This document shows positions 1 to 9,688 of a DNA stretch of 35,858 bases, piece after piece. The DNA lies in assembly GCA_012729595.1 (NCBI GenBank), contig JAAYCU010000244.1, positions 1-35,858 of the forward strand, in the 5' to 3' direction. The DNA comes from Phycisphaerales bacterium. Its GTDB lineage: Bacteria > Planctomycetota > Phycisphaerae > UBA1845 > PWPN01. Position numbers and translations under genes: made by a program. Positions within the stretch are counted from its first letter, which is position 1. Each line of letters opens with the position of its first letter. The notes below the pieces were generated by a model. It ran no database searches and had not been told where the DNA came from. It saw nothing but the letters and a program-made list of their open reading frames with translations.

Positions 1-124
1 CGCAATAACGCTTCACCGTGTCCCGGTGAATGCCCAGCTCCCGGCCGATCCGTCGATAGGACCAGCCCTGCTTGCGTAATACTTGTATCGCCTGGATTTC
101 CGCCATCTTGAGATGATTCGCCAT
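1..124 (-). CDS. IS21 family transposase IstA, N-terminal fragment (HTH region)
   Basis: Manual minus-strand translation: MANHLKMAEIQAIQVLRKQGWSYRRIGRELGIHRDTVKRYC..., a helix-turn-helix start typical of IstA; truncated by the window edge. Confidence 0.75.
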   Translation of the reverse strand, partial: MANHLKMAEIQAIQVLRKQGWSYRRIGRELGIHRDTVKRYC

Positions 125-240
125 GCCTAGCCTCCGCGGTCCACCATGGACCGAGGACGGCTTTAGCACGAATCACCAACTCCTCAAGATGGCCGGTTTT
201 CACCTGCCCACCCCTGGCCGGTTTTGCCCGCCCGGCGACA
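1..240 (-). mobile_element. End of an IS21-family-like insertion sequence (partial, continues off the left edge)
   Basis: Truncated minus-strand IstA-like ORF, followed by a terminal region with two TGGCCGGTTTT repeats (190-200 and 215-225) and a putative outer end ...CCGGCGACA at 240, i.e. 5'-TGTCGCCGG reading inward, as in IS21-type ends. Confidence 0.7.
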
Positions 241-281
241 ATCGGTATTGCGGCAGCGACCGCATGGCGTGCCCGTACATG

Positions 282-1634
282 CTAATCCGCACAGCTCGGG
301 TCGGCCGGAATATTCTCGCCGCTCAGACATCTCTGCAGGATGCCGAAATCCGCCATGTCCACATCGTCGTCCATATCGAAGTCCGCCTTGAGGGCGACCG
401 TGAGGGTTGCCTCTTCGCTCAGAATCTGGCCACAGGGTGCCCGCACCACCACGTCATAGGTTCCGGCATCAACCCGCGTGGCTTGGGGAATGCGCAGAGA
501 GGCCTGGCCTGCTCCGGGCAGAGGTGCGCCGTTCTTGCGCCACTGATACCGGATGGACGTACTGCCGATGGCCGTAACTCCGAACACGGCGTCACTGCCC
601 TCGACGACCACGGTGTTGACCGGCTGCTGGAGAAGACGCAACCCGGGCGCAAATTCCCAGGTGTTTCCCAAGGAGTTGCTCCCATCCGAACCACCGAACA
701 TTACCATCGTTTCGCGTATCGTGTCGTAGGCCATGGTGTGCGTATAACACCCCGGCGGACTGGCGGCGTGTTGATATTGCGACCAGGTGGCCCCGTCCCA
801 CTCCCAGGTGTCCGCAAGACGGCCCGCCGGACAGAGCCCGCCAAAAAGTACGGTTACACCTCTAGCTCGGTCATAAGCCATCGCCGCGGCCATCCGTTCA
901 GGCGGCATGCTCGGGGCCGTTCTCTTTAACCAGTTGATACCGTTCCATTCCCAGGTGTCTACGCAGTACCCGCTTGCGCCTACTCCTCCGGATAGCACGG
1001 TGACGCCTCTTAGGCTGTCGTACGCCATGGTATGCATGCTCCGGCTAGGAGGTACAGTCGTAGGCGTACGCTTGGTCCAATTCGATCCGTTCCATTCCCA
1101 TGTCTCGGATCCTACTTGCCCCGTGCCTGTTCCGCCGAAGAGTACGGTTACGCCGCGGGACTCGTCATAGACCATAGCGTGCGCGTATCGTGCGGCGGGG
1201 ACGGTGACCGGGGTTCTTTGAATCCAGTTGACTCCGTTCCATTCCCAGGTGCCGTTTAGGAACTGCCCATTCCAGCCTCCGAAACGCACGATTACGCCTC
1301 GTGCGCTATCATACGAGGCGGCGGCCGCAAAGCATGCCGGTGGAGATGCTGAAGGTGTCGGCTGCGTCCAAGATATCCCATCCCATTCCCAGGTGTCGCT
1401 TAAATAGTGACCCGCATCGACGCCGCCATGGATTACCGTAACTCCGCGGCTTGTGTCGAATGCGATACAATTGCCCGAACGTGCGGGAGGGGTGTTTAAG
1501 TCGATTACCGCTGTCCAGGCCGGATCACACTGGGCCGAAGCCGAAGGCATGATATAAGGGCATATAGCAAGAACGGCGGTAGTTATTAACCGGACAAGGT
1601 GGGGCGGCAACGGTCGGGTGTTCATGTACAGCAT
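282..1634 (-). CDS. Kelch-like repeat secreted protein with Ig-like segment and C-terminal dockerin-like EF-hand motif
   Basis: 450 aa; signal peptide; repeated units of the form DTWEWNG..W..RTP...PP.R...MAYD..RGVTVLFGG; C-terminal DFDMDDDVDMADFGILQRCLSG. Confidence 0.75.
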   Translation of the reverse strand: MLYMNTRPLPPHLVRLITTAVLAICPYIMPSASAQCDPAWTAVIDLNTPPARSGNCIAFDTSRGVTVIHGGVDAGHYLSDTWEWDGISWTQPTPSASPPACFAAAASYDSARGVIVRFGGWNGQFLNGTWEWNGVNWIQRTPVTVPAARYAHAMVYDESRGVTVLFGGTGTGQVGSETWEWNGSNWTKRTPTTVPPSRSMHTMAYDSLRGVTVLSGGVGASGYCVDTWEWNGINWLKRTAPSMPPERMAAAMAYDRARGVTVLFGGLCPAGRLADTWEWDGATWSQYQHAASPPGCYTHTMAYDTIRETMVMFGGSDGSNSLGNTWEFAPGLRLLQQPVNTVVVEGSDAVFGVTAIGSTSIRYQWRKNGAPLPGAGQASLRIPQATRVDAGTYDVVVRAPCGQILSEEATLTVALKADFDMDDDVDMADFGILQRCLSGENIPADPSCAD

Positions 1635-1933
1635 CCTGATCGGAATTGGTTACGCCGCACGAGCAGCGCTTGCTACGTTCGCGAGCAATTCACTCAGATG
1701 CCCGTTGTTCATAACTATCGAACAGATGGACTCCGCTTGATGAAGCATTTTATATTACAATGCCCCTCCGTCCAATCTGATGTGCTCTATCTGCGAAGAT
1801 TGGGTAATATTGGTCACACGAGTCATGGGCTTTATGTCCGTTATCATCGCACAGATCGTCAGTAGAATTCTGCTATATGCGTAATAGCTCACCCATCGCG
1901 GCATTCCTGAGATTGCCAATTGTGGATGAATGC

Positions 1934-1962
1934 AAAAGGGCCAAGCATATTTTGCTTGGCCC
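1934..1962 (-). terminator. Rho-independent terminator downstream of the PEP-CTERM gene
   Basis: On the minus strand GGGCCAAGCAAAATATGCTTGGCCC followed by TTTT; lies about 30 bp past the stop of 1993..2721. Confidence 0.8.
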
Positions 1963-1992
1963 CTGTGGTGCTCTAATTTGTGATCTTTACGT

Positions 1993-2721
1993 TCAGACGC
2001 TGCGTCGTTTTCGGAACAGAGCCAAAGCGCCCAGACCCACTAATGACAAAGTCATCGGTTCGGGGACAATAACGTAGCTATATTGTACCGCACCGTAGAA
2101 CGTACCCGTGGGGGTGTTACCTTCGAAGTAACCAAGCTCACCCTTGAATGTCGCGGAGGTCAAATACAATGCATTGATGGATACTTGGAAATCGCCGGTG
2201 CCAAGATAATTGCCCCAAACCAGGTTGCTGATGTTCCCGCCGTTGCCTGCCGTGATCGTTCCCGGTTCCCAGTTGGCATAATCTCCAAGGCCTGTTGCGT
2301 TGAACTGGCCGACAGCGTCGCCGGTAGTGGGATCCAGATCAAAGTCTTCGCTGCTGGTAATGCCGAAATCACCAAGATTGATCGTGCTGAAATCGGTCTT
2401 AAGCAAGGTAACACTGCTCGCAAAAGACTGAGGGGTATTGATCACATAAGCGGTACCCCCCTGAGCATACTCAGAATCATTATCAAGCTGAACCCGAGCG
2501 TCTGAAAGACGTACCTCGAAATCCACCAAGACTCCGGTCAGCTCAACCCATTGCCCCGGCCCGACCGAAATGCTTGAAGCATCGAACTTCGGTAAGTTCA
2601 GAGTTACCACGGTTTCATTCGGCAGGTTTTTAGTGTCGGTATAAAGCGGGGTGGTGGCCGCTTGAGCAACACCGATACCTACGAATACAACCAGTACGCA
2701 TAAAAGCCTACGCAGTAGCAT
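1993..2721 (-). CDS. PEP-CTERM sorting domain-containing secreted protein
   Basis: 242 aa; N-terminal signal peptide; C-terminal VPEPMTLSLVGLGALALFRKRRSV (PEP motif, TM helix, basic tail). Confidence 0.85.
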   Translation of the reverse strand: MLLRRLLCVLVVFVGIGVAQAATTPLYTDTKNLPNETVVTLNLPKFDASSISVGPGQWVELTGVLVDFEVRLSDARVQLDNDSEYAQGGTAYVINTPQSFASSVTLLKTDFSTINLGDFGITSSEDFDLDPTTGDAVGQFNATGLGDYANWEPGTITAGNGGNISNLVWGNYLGTGDFQVSINALYLTSATFKGELGYFEGNTPTGTFYGAVQYSYVIVPEPMTLSLVGLGALALFRKRRSV

Positions 2722-3207
2722 AGTCCTCTCCTTCGTTATTTCATGAACTCCAGGAATTGGATGGATTATGTGAGAATTGCCACAAGGCTCATCTCCTCAT
2801 CCGTCCCTGATTCTACACAGAACAGGGCCAATATGTCAACGAAAAAATCTCCTAAATTCACAAATATAGTACCCGTCACGTATTGACATGGCAATTATAT
2901 GCCCTATTTTTACTTTGCCCACTCGATGTTTAAAAAAACTCTCAATATTCCTAAGGTGTTATATGGCAGGCAATTACGCTATATAGGATTGCTGTTGGCT
3001 TCCGAGCATAGGATCGGACAAGCCTCCTGCGGATGCGTAACGAATTTGCCCACAGAGTATTATTCCCCTCGCCCCCGATACGCGGCTTGCGCGTCGTGGC
3101 CAATTGGGATAATGGGGATACCCCATTTGGGATATACCACGCTAACTTGTCCAAGTTATTTGCTAGCCGCAGGGAACTACCGGGCCATTGTTTCTTGGCT
3201 GTGATTG

Positions 3208-3872
3208 TCAGTTTCGCGGCCTGCGGATCATGGCCAACGTGCCGAAAACCAGCAAAGCTAAGGTGCCCGGTTCAGGAATCACGGCGGAAGAGGTGAACGC
3301 CGCCGTCCAGGTTCTTCCATTGGGTGTTACAACTTGGTTTGCAAAACTGAATGAGAACATTTCCTCGTCAAACACAGGGAACGTAATCGCCGGTCCGGAA
3401 AACGAGACATTCTGACCTTCAAATTTGCTTGCCGCAAACACGTATGGTGCGTATAAATCGGCCGCGTCGAATACAATCTGCAGGATTGGATTATTCAGAT
3501 TATCATAGAAATCAATCTGACCGCCCGAAAGTTTAGATGGGGACGTAACCGTCAGGAGTGTCATGGTGAATGTTGCATCCTGGTAAATCGTATTGGTCCA
3601 GGGAATAACTAAATCAAGCCCGCTACCGGTCCACCCGCCGCTGAGGGTAGAACCTGGCGTTGTCGCACTCCCGCTCACGTAAATAACGGCGTGCTGCTGT
3701 TGACCGCCGGGTCCGAGAACGTCGCTACGGTTGCGACGACCGGTGTGGCCTCAACGACGGTGGCGGCAGCTCCGCAAAACAAGCTTGCCACGAATACGAT
3801 ACCCAGAGTTGATCCCGAAAACGATACTTTACCCTTCCGCATTGACGATAGCATATAACTTAACTCCCTCAT
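3208..3872 (-). pseudogene. PEP-CTERM sorting domain protein split by a -1 nt frameshift
   Basis: ORF 3675..3872 (signal peptide, ...VNSSTPLFT*) and ORF 3208..3678 (VSGSATTPGS...VIPEPGTLALLVFGTLAMIRRPRN) abut in different frames; adding one G at ACGTGAGC gives a continuous ...STPLFTVSGSATTPG.... Could also be a sequencing error or programmed shift. Confidence 0.65.
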
Positions 3873-4463
3873 CCAGTCGCCTCTTATCCCCTGACCAGAT
3901 GATCGATCCCGGGAAACGCTCCCGGGTCAAACGGCAATCGTTATATGCTTCTTAACCCCCAAGGCTGTCGACGACGCTGGGTTTGGCATGTTGAACGTAA
4001 TAAGCAACACGCCTTCCATGCGCGACGAAACCATTCCTCTGGCTCTGATATGCTTCTTATCCCGTTGATTTTCGCCGGTCCTCGGCAAGAACCGACTTTG
4101 GGCGCCCTCGCCCTGGATATGCCTCTAAACCCCACGCACGATTATAGGCTCATGGCCCGAATAAACCATGGACAGCGTCGATATAATCAGCGATCACTAA
4201 ACTATCGACTATTCGACGCTCTGAGTACCCATAATACCATGTCGAGCATTCGTCATCAAGAATAAAATGGCCATGTTTTGCGAAAATTTCGCAATAAGAT
4301 CAGGATAATTCGTATCTCCTTATTCAATATGGTATTAGAGGTTGGGATCCTGGGCAGAATGTCGTCATAATTAGGCTGATATTGATGCGTGACGGCTTTA
4401 CGGCAGAGGAATTAGTAACATCCTCCGAAGCAATGTGCGTTAAGAGCCCGCTTACGCTATATT

Positions 4464-7427
4464 TCACCAAGCCAAGCTGGATCGCCAGGCCTTGTCCAAC
4501 TCGCCTATCCCGATTTCCAGGGAATTACCATCGTCGTCTTTCATGGTGAGTTTCATGTTCGAGGTCGAAACTCCAATTCGGTAAACAACGACTCCATTGC
4601 CCGCCAGACTCGTCAACGCTGATTCGGCGGGCTTGGTTACCTGTAAAATATAGGCGCTGGTCAACGGGGCAAAAGGCCCGCGCTCAACCAGGGCGACATC
4701 GATACCGCAGCAGCCGGCGAAGGCCATCTCTGCCAGGGCGGTAAGCCAGCCGTCATGGCCGGCATCGTGGGCCGCCAGTACATGTCCCGTATGGATGAGT
4801 TGGGCCACGCTGCGATGCAAGGCTGCCGCCTCGACCAGATTCACGTCCTGCCACCGCTCGGCCTGGAGCGTCACCAGATAGAACGATGTCGGATCGGCGT
4901 TGGGACGTTTTGCGTCCATGGTAATGCATCGACTGACCTCATCGATGACCGATATCGCGCTGATCAAGAGGGTTTCGGGAATTCGGATGCGGTTATTGTA
5001 TAGCCGGATACGTTCGGCTAGACGTTGGCTGTCGGCAGGATCGAGTGCAAACTCGTTATTAAGCGAGTCTTTGCCGGAAATAAACGGCGTACCATATGCG
5101 AGCGCCGCGTCATGGCAACCCTGGCATGAGCGGACAAGACCGCCCATGGTTTGCGGATCCTCGCAGTTACCCCAGCAGAAATTATCGAGGATGGCGGTGC
5201 GGTCGGGGTTGCCGCCGACACAGACGATATTGCGGACCGCCTCATCGATGCCGGCTACGGCCATCCAGTATGGATCCTGCTCAGCTTGGTCCGAGCACAA
5301 CCCATTTGCCAATGCGACTCCGGCAGGCTTGTCCAAGTGAGGACGAATCACAGCGCCGTCCGATGGGCCTTGGCCCGGCCCTATCAGTGGCTTGATTACA
5401 CTGCCACCTTGCACTTCATGATCGTACTGGCGGATGATCCACTCCTTGCTGGCCGTGTTCAGTTCGGCCAGCTTGCCCAGTAATCGTTCGACGGGGTTTT
5501 CGGACGCCTCCTGGGTTCCAGCGGAGACGGCCGATGGTTGCCAGACGGCTTCCTTGCGGGTGCGCGGAATGCCATCGTGAAGGAACGTGGTGTTGATTTC
5601 CCCCACGGTTTGCCCCTGGTAGCGCAACACTAAACGGCCGTCGTCTCGAAACGTGCCGAGAACCGTGGCCTCGATATTCTCGGCTTGGCAGATTTTCTGG
5701 AAAATGTCCAGGTTGCCCGGTGGTACGCTGAGCACCATTCGCTCCTGGGCCTCGCTGATCCATATCTCGTCGTAGCGCAAACCAGCGTATTTGAGCGGAA
5801 CTTTGTCCAGGTCCACGGTGGCTCCGAGTTTAGCGCCCATTTCTCCGATGGCGCTGCTGAGCCCGCCGGCCCCACAATCGGTGGTTGCGGTGTAGAGGCA
5901 TCCGTCAGGATAATCACGAGCCCGCATCATCACGTCCAGGGCCTGTTTTTCTGTGATCGCGTTGCCGATCTGTACGGCATGGGAGAATTCGTCGGCGTGG
6001 GTATCGGTCAGTTCGGCAGAGGAGAAGGTTGCCCCGTGGATGCCGTCGCGGCCGGTACGGCCGCCAATGACTACTATCAAGTCGCCGGTTCGCGGCGCCT
6101 TCTCGATGCAGCGGCGGGGGATCAAGCCCAGGCAACCGCAAAAAACGAGCGGATTACCCAGATAGCGGTTATCAAACTGTACCGCTCCGTTGAGAGTTGG
6201 GATGCCCATCCGATTGCCGTAATCACGTACGCCGGCCACGATGCCTTTGAGAATACGACGCGGATGAAGGACGCCTTTGGGCAGCAGGTCCATGGGGAAA
6301 TCGGGACGGCCGACGCAAAATACATCGGTATTGGCGATAGGCTTGGCTCCCAACCCGCAACCCATCACGTCGCGGATGACCCCCCCGATGCCGGTGGCGG
6401 CTCCGCCGTAAGGTTCAATGGCGGATGGGTGATTATGGGTTTCGACTTTGAAGGCCAACCCGTACTGTTCATCGAGGACAATCACTCCGGCGTTGTCCTC
6501 AAAAACCGACAGACACCAGTCAACCCGACCGCTTTCGATCAGCTCGTGGGTTGCTTGGGCGATGGTCTCCTTGAGCAGATTGTCGTATTGCACTTCAACA
6601 GTTTCGGGATCGACCTTGTTTTGGGTGATCGGCGAGCACGCGGGGAAAGGAACGCCGCGATAGCGGACCGCGCTTTTGAGGGTTTTGTGTACGCAGTGCT
6701 CGCTCCAGGTCTGGGCCAGGGTTTCCAGTTCAAGATCGGTCGGGTCACGCTGCAGGTCGCGATAGTGGTCACGAATAACACGCATTTCCTCAGTGGAAAG
6801 GAAAAGATGACCCTCTCGTGACAGCTTGGTGAGTGCGTTATCGTCGAGGTCGCGGATCGCTACGCTGCGAAGCTCGAAAGGCCGCTCGGGGGCCACGGGC
6901 AGTTGGTTGGGTAGGGGGTCATGTCGCCCAAAACCTGAAAGATAGACTTCCTCGATACAATCATTGTAAAGCAATCGTCGGGCGATAAATTCGAGCTCCT
7001 CTTGCGCGGCGACATCATGCAATTCGTAGATCCGGGCGGTGGCCGCCTCGAGCGTTTCAGCGTCGATGCCCATATCCCGGATCGCAGAAAGCGTGGACGC
7101 GGCCACCGGGTCCATGACGCCGCCTTTCAGGTGTACTTCGATAATTGCGTGTTGCTGACTGGGCGGTTCGTCAGTGTATTGGCTGACCGGCGTAATATGG
7201 CCGACTTCCGTAATAGGATCGACCAGCAGCTCATCGGCAACACGATTAATGTCCGGCTCAGCTATGTCCCCTTGAATGAGAAAGAGCCTGCCGGAAACGA
7301 CTCGGCTGACATGAGACAGTCCGAGTTCGTGAATGTCATGCAGGACGGCCGCGGCATGGGCGTCGAGTTCGTGGCGTTTGGGGTGTATGCGGATACGCCA
7401 CAGCGGGCCCGTGGAAGTAGTACTCAT
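4464..7427 (-). CDS. purL: Phosphoribosylformylglycinamidine synthase PurL with two N-terminal PurS-like domains
   Basis: Motifs TWSEHCVHKT, FKVETHNHPSAIEPYGGAATGIGGVIRDVMG, CGAGGLSSAIGEMG. Two PurS-like segments precede the core. Start chosen at MSTTSTG (7427), overlapping the tyrA stop as ATGA. Confidence 0.93.
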   Translation of the reverse strand: MSTTSTGPLWRIRIHPKRHELDAHAAAVLHDIHELGLSHVSRVVSGRLFLIQGDIAEPDINRVADELLVDPITEVGHITPVSQYTDEPPSQQHAIIEVHLKGGVMDPVAASTLSAIRDMGIDAETLEAATARIYELHDVAAQEELEFIARRLLYNDCIEEVYLSGFGRHDPLPNQLPVAPERPFELRSVAIRDLDDNALTKLSREGHLFLSTEEMRVIRDHYRDLQRDPTDLELETLAQTWSEHCVHKTLKSAVRYRGVPFPACSPITQNKVDPETVEVQYDNLLKETIAQATHELIESGRVDWCLSVFEDNAGVIVLDEQYGLAFKVETHNHPSAIEPYGGAATGIGGVIRDVMGCGLGAKPIANTDVFCVGRPDFPMDLLPKGVLHPRRILKGIVAGVRDYGNRMGIPTLNGAVQFDNRYLGNPLVFCGCLGLIPRRCIEKAPRTGDLIVVIGGRTGRDGIHGATFSSAELTDTHADEFSHAVQIGNAITEKQALDVMMRARDYPDGCLYTATTDCGAGGLSSAIGEMGAKLGATVDLDKVPLKYAGLRYDEIWISEAQERMVLSVPPGNLDIFQKICQAENIEATVLGTFRDDGRLVLRYQGQTVGEINTTFLHDGIPRTRKEAVWQPSAVSAGTQEASENPVERLLGKLAELNTASKEWIIRQYDHEVQGGSVIKPLIGPGQGPSDGAVIRPHLDKPAGVALANGLCSDQAEQDPYWMAVAGIDEAVRNIVCVGGNPDRTAILDNFCWGNCEDPQTMGGLVRSCQGCHDAALAYGTPFISGKDSLNNEFALDPADSQRLAERIRLYNNRIRIPETLLISAISVIDEVSRCITMDAKRPNADPTSFYLVTLQAERWQDVNLVEAAALHRSVAQLIHTGHVLAAHDAGHDGWLTALAEMAFAGCCGIDVALVERGPFAPLTSAYILQVTKPAESALTSLAGNGVVVYRIGVSTSNMKLTMKDDDGNSLEIGIGELDKAWRSSLAW

Positions 7428-8320
7428 GAAGGTAAGACCTTTCTTCGGTAGCGTTCGGTCAGCCATTGATCGCGAGCCTGCTTGGAATGACTGAGCCATT
7501 GCAGGATAGCTTCCGTGTCGCCGTTACTGAGACGATCGCGAAAACGATTCAACTCGCCCATGAGGCGATCGAGGGCGGCGATCAGCGCCCGTCGATTGGT
7601 TTGAAAGATCTCCGTCCACATCTGGGGATCACCGCTGGCGATGCGCGTGGTGTCGGCGAAACCCGGACCGGCCAGATCTATGGCCGACTCGTGCAGGGAC
7701 AGGCCAACCAGGGCGGTAGCTACCGCATGAGGCAGGTGGCTGACCCGGGCGAGCAGGGCGTCATGCCGGGCTGGGGGCAAAGTCAGGGTCAATCCGCCAA
7801 GTAAATCCCAGAAGGAACATATCCACTCTACGTCCACCGCCGGGGTTTTTGGGGTTGGAGTCACCAGGCAGGGGGCATTCTCGAATAAGTCGGCGCGGGC
7901 GTATTCGACGCCGGTTTTTTCCGAGCCTGCCATCGGATGCGAGCCGACAAAATGTACGTTTTTCGGAAGTAACCGCTGGGCGAGGCGGACCACCTCGGTT
8001 TTCGTGCTGGCAACATCCGTGACATAACTTCCGGGGGCCAGGGCGGATTTCATCTCACGAAGCAATCCCTCGAATCGGCCTATGGGTGTGCATAGAATTA
8101 CCAGTTGCGCCCCAGTAATACCGGTAGCGGTGTCGCAGGTGGTTTCGTCCACCGCCTCGCAGGCTAAGGCTCGTTCGAGCGAGGACGCACGCCGGCCGAC
8201 ACCTACACGTACCCCGGAAAACCCGGCGGCACGCAATGCCAATCCGATAGAGCCCCCCAGAAGGCCTACGCCGACGATGGCAATACGGTCTAAACTGTTT
8301 ATGTCAAAGACTTTATGCAC
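7424..8320 (-). CDS. tyrA: Prephenate dehydrogenase
   Basis: IAIVGVGLLGGSIGLALRAAG Rossmann motif; GSHPMAGSEKTGVEYARADLFE motif. A GTG start at 8320 is assumed because the N-terminal part of the track ORF (to 8434) looks non-coding. Confidence 0.85.
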   Translation of the reverse strand: MHKVFDINSLDRIAIVGVGLLGGSIGLALRAAGFSGVRVGVGRRASSLERALACEAVDETTCDTATGITGAQLVILCTPIGRFEGLLREMKSALAPGSYVTDVASTKTEVVRLAQRLLPKNVHFVGSHPMAGSEKTGVEYARADLFENAPCLVTPTPKTPAVDVEWICSFWDLLGGLTLTLPPARHDALLARVSHLPHAVATALVGLSLHESAIDLAGPGFADTTRIASGDPQMWTEIFQTNRRALIAALDRLMGELNRFRDRLSNGDTEAILQWLSHSKQARDQWLTERYRRKVLPS

Positions 8321-8499
8321 TTGAATACCCGGAATAATAATGGTGATAATGTATCCGCAAGGCCATGGGGGCGTCAAATATTCTTGATTGCGGGATTTTA
8401 TCTGATAAGCTATGTAGGTTCGCCGGGCGGCCAAAGCGCGGGACTTAGCTCGGCATGGGACTATTAACCGTTAACAAACAGGGAACTCACGAAACTTAT

Positions 8500-9660
8500 A
8501 TGAGCATTGAACCTGAAATACGCCCGGCCCCACCGACCGGTTTGGATATTACCTTGGAGTTTGAAAGACCTCTGGCCCGGATTGAGCGGGAGATTGCCGA
8601 GTTGGAGGCCGCTCAGGACGAAGGTAAGCGGGATTTATCTTCCGATATTCGGGAATTGCGAAACACTCTCGAAAGCCTGACCCGACGCACCTACGCAAAG
8701 CTTACCCCCTGGGAAACTGTATTGGTTGCCCGGCATCCCCGAAGGCCGGTCTTGCAGGATTATTTGGACGGGTGTGTGCGAGATTTCTGCGAACTGCACG
8801 GAGACCGGTGTTTCGGCGACGATCAGGCCATTATCACGGGCTTCGGGCGAATCGGCGGGCAGAAAGTGATGCTGGTCGGCCACGACAAAGGCCGGACGAC
8901 CAAGGAGAAGATCGCCCGACATTTCGGCTGTGCTCATCCGGAAGGCTATCGAAAAGCGTTACACAAGATGCGGTTGGCGGAAAAATTCCGCTTGCCGGTC
9001 GTTTGTGTGATTGATACGCAGGGAGCCTTTCCCGGGGACAAGGCCGAGGAGCGGGGCATCGCCCAGGCCATCGCGGTGAACATGATGGAGATGTCCCGTT
9101 TGCGCGTACCGATCGTCTGCGTGGTGATCGGCGAAGGCGGCAGCGGAGGCGCTCTGGGCATAGGCGTGGGCGATCGACTGGCCATGTTCGAACATAGCTA
9201 CTACTCGGTGATTACGCCGGAAGGCTGTGCGGCCATCCTCTACAAGAGCGCGGAACGGGCGAACGTAGCCGCCAAATCGCTCAAGCTTACCGCCAAGGAT
9301 CTTAAGCGGCTGAACATTATCGATGAAATACTACCGGAACCAATGGGCGGTGGGCATCGCAACCCGTCGGCGTTATTCGCGGTTTTCGAGCGTTTTGTGG
9401 GCGATACGCTTCGCGAGCTGAAGCGGGTGCGAATCGATACGCTCCTGAAACGACGCTATGAGCGGTTGCGTAATCTGGGAAGCTTTTTTGAGAGCCCCTC
9501 AGCCAGGAAGGCTGCCGGTCGGAGCCGGACCCGTAGCGGGAACGGATCGGTCGCGAGCCAGGCCAACAAGGGCAAAGCATCTAACGGTAAGAAGATCGAT
9601 AATCCAGCCCAACCACGCTCCAGCGGTTCAAAAACCGGAGAGGCGGCCACCACCCGATAA
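8500..9660 (+). CDS. accA: Acetyl-CoA carboxylase carboxyltransferase subunit alpha
   Basis: ELHGDRCFGDDQAIITGFGRIGGQKVMLVGHDKGRTTKEK and VIGEGGSGGALGIGVGDRLAMFEHSYYSVITPEGCAAIL; low-complexity basic C-terminal tail. Start chosen at MSIEPE. Confidence 0.93.
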   Translation: MSIEPEIRPAPPTGLDITLEFERPLARIEREIAELEAAQDEGKRDLSSDIRELRNTLESLTRRTYAKLTPWETVLVARHPRRPVLQDYLDGCVRDFCELHGDRCFGDDQAIITGFGRIGGQKVMLVGHDKGRTTKEKIARHFGCAHPEGYRKALHKMRLAEKFRLPVVCVIDTQGAFPGDKAEERGIAQAIAVNMMEMSRLRVPIVCVVIGEGGSGGALGIGVGDRLAMFEHSYYSVITPEGCAAILYKSAERANVAAKSLKLTAKDLKRLNIIDEILPEPMGGGHRNPSALFAVFERFVGDTLRELKRVRIDTLLKRRYERLRNLGSFFESPSARKAAGRSRTRSGNGSVASQANKGKASNGKKIDNPAQPRSSGSKTGEAATTR

Positions 9661-9688
9661 GCAGCTACGCGACACAACAGTCCGATGC

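Noticed and set aside
123-929. 268-aa plus-strand ORF
   Set aside because: Antisense to the Kelch-like gene and IS end; low-complexity shadow frame.
3941-4130. Three loose copies of ATATGCTTCTTA-like sequence (about 3944, 4047, 4117)
   Set aside because: Irregular spacing and short degenerate matches; not convincing as a repeat family or CRISPR array.
5685-6821. 378-aa plus-strand ORF
   Set aside because: Antisense to purL, whose frame has unambiguous catalytic motifs; shadow ORF from high GC.
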